From Polaribacter batillariae (lineage in GTDB: Bacteria; Bacteroidota; Bacteroidia; Flavobacteriales; Flavobacteriaceae), in contig NZ_CP071795.1 in NCBI RefSeq assembly GCF_017498485.1, positions 1 through 64,000 on the forward strand: DNA of 64,000 bases. Direction: 5' to 3'. Below are positions 63,727 through 64,000 of the stretch, piece by piece (positions within the stretch are counted from its first letter, which is position 1; each line of letters starts with the position of its first letter). The position numbers were made by a program, and so were the translations under genes. The notes beneath the pieces were generated by a model. The model was not told the origin of the DNA. It saw nothing but the letters and a program-made list of their open reading frames with translations, and ran no database searches.

Positions 63727-64000
63727 ATGCCTAATATAGCAATAAAATATTTTATTTTTTTATTAAAATCTACCAATCAACATGGAGTACACTCTCCTTT
63801 TGTTTATAATTTGGTAACCAAATGTTTCTACAAAAAAACAGCTAAGAGTTTTTGGGCCTATTTTCTTTCTGTAAAACAATATCTATTAGAAAACAAACAA
63901 ACAATAAAAGTCACAGATTTTGGCTCTGGATCTCGGGTTTTTAAAACAAATAAACGCAAAGTATCTAAAATTGCAAAAGTTGCAGGAATTTCAAACAAAA
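63727..64000 (+). CDS. Partial SAM-dependent methyltransferase-like gene (cut by window end)
   Basis: An open frame begins at ATG 63727 and runs off the window. Its 91 visible residues start MPNIAIKYFIFLLKSTNQHG and reach TDFGSGSRVFKTNKRKVSKI, where DFGSGSR resembles SAM-binding motif I of class I methyltransferases. It is divergent from the exopolysaccharide operon. The rest of the protein is outside the window, so function is tentative. Confidence 0.6.
   Translation, partial: MPNIAIKYFIFLLKSTNQHGVHSPFVYNLVTKCFYKKTAKSFWAYFLSVKQYLLENKQTIKVTDFGSGSRVFKTNKRKVSKIAKVAGISNK

Overview
The window reads as the dnaA-proximal part of a Flavobacteriaceae (Bacteroidota) chromosome, probably a marine genus close to Polaribacter or Tenacibaculum. 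The DNA is very AT-rich. Genes lack Shine-Dalgarno sites and several start with TTG. Some upstream regions carry the Bacteroidota -7 box TAnnTTTG. There are type IX secretion C-terminal domains, a FabV enoyl reductase, a YtxJ-type protein and a GNAT-nitrilase fusion. The genus is inference from gene content only.

Layout. 1-11.3 kb is housekeeping: dnaA, a small tyrosine phosphatase, an RsmI-like methylase, a block of small minus-strand genes, phoH, purC, fabV, a secreted endo/exonuclease/phosphatase-type enzyme and an unknown helical protein. 11.6-17.8 kb is a compact three-gene accessory operon. It encodes a 729-aa orphan protein, an 858-aa protein ending in a predicted deaminase toxin domain, and a 485-aa protein built from a tandem duplication (candidate immunity protein). 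A 600-base gene-free stretch with two strong inverted repeats precedes it. 18.4-29.9 kb holds an acyl-CoA ligase, a pentapeptide-like secreted protein, a sigma-54 two-component system, and divergently an HlyD/ATPase/FtsX-type export operon behind a -24/-12 promoter with phased upstream half-sites. An AraC regulator follows. 30-45 kb holds purL (with a palindromic repeat inserted in frame), two secreted endonuclease I genes (one with a frameshifted sorting domain), an RsmB-like methylase, recG, an M28 peptidase, an iron/cobalamin-type ABC importer and rdgB. 45.5-53.7 kb holds rlmH, nadC with three followers, hisS, folE, a YtxJ protein and a DEAD/DEAH helicase. 54-59.7 kb is a polyamine cluster: arginine decarboxylase behind a leader with a 55-codon ORF, agmatinase, the GNAT-nitrilase fusion and a deoxyhypusine synthase-like enzyme. 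59.8 kb to the end holds a DinB protein, the exopolysaccharide pair Wzc/Wza and a partial methyltransferase-like gene.

Repeats. Several intergenic regions consist of dispersed elements. One is a MITE-like family of about 180-220 bp with AAGAGGCTGTC termini (three copies plus relic cores). Another is a palindromic family built on GGTCGAGCGCAGTCGAGACC (at least three full or imperfect copies and one half). A related GTCATTTCGAC element lies inside purL. No tRNA, rRNA, CRISPR array or transposase gene was recognised. The most promising candidate for an undescribed system is the 11.6-17.8 kb toxin operon.
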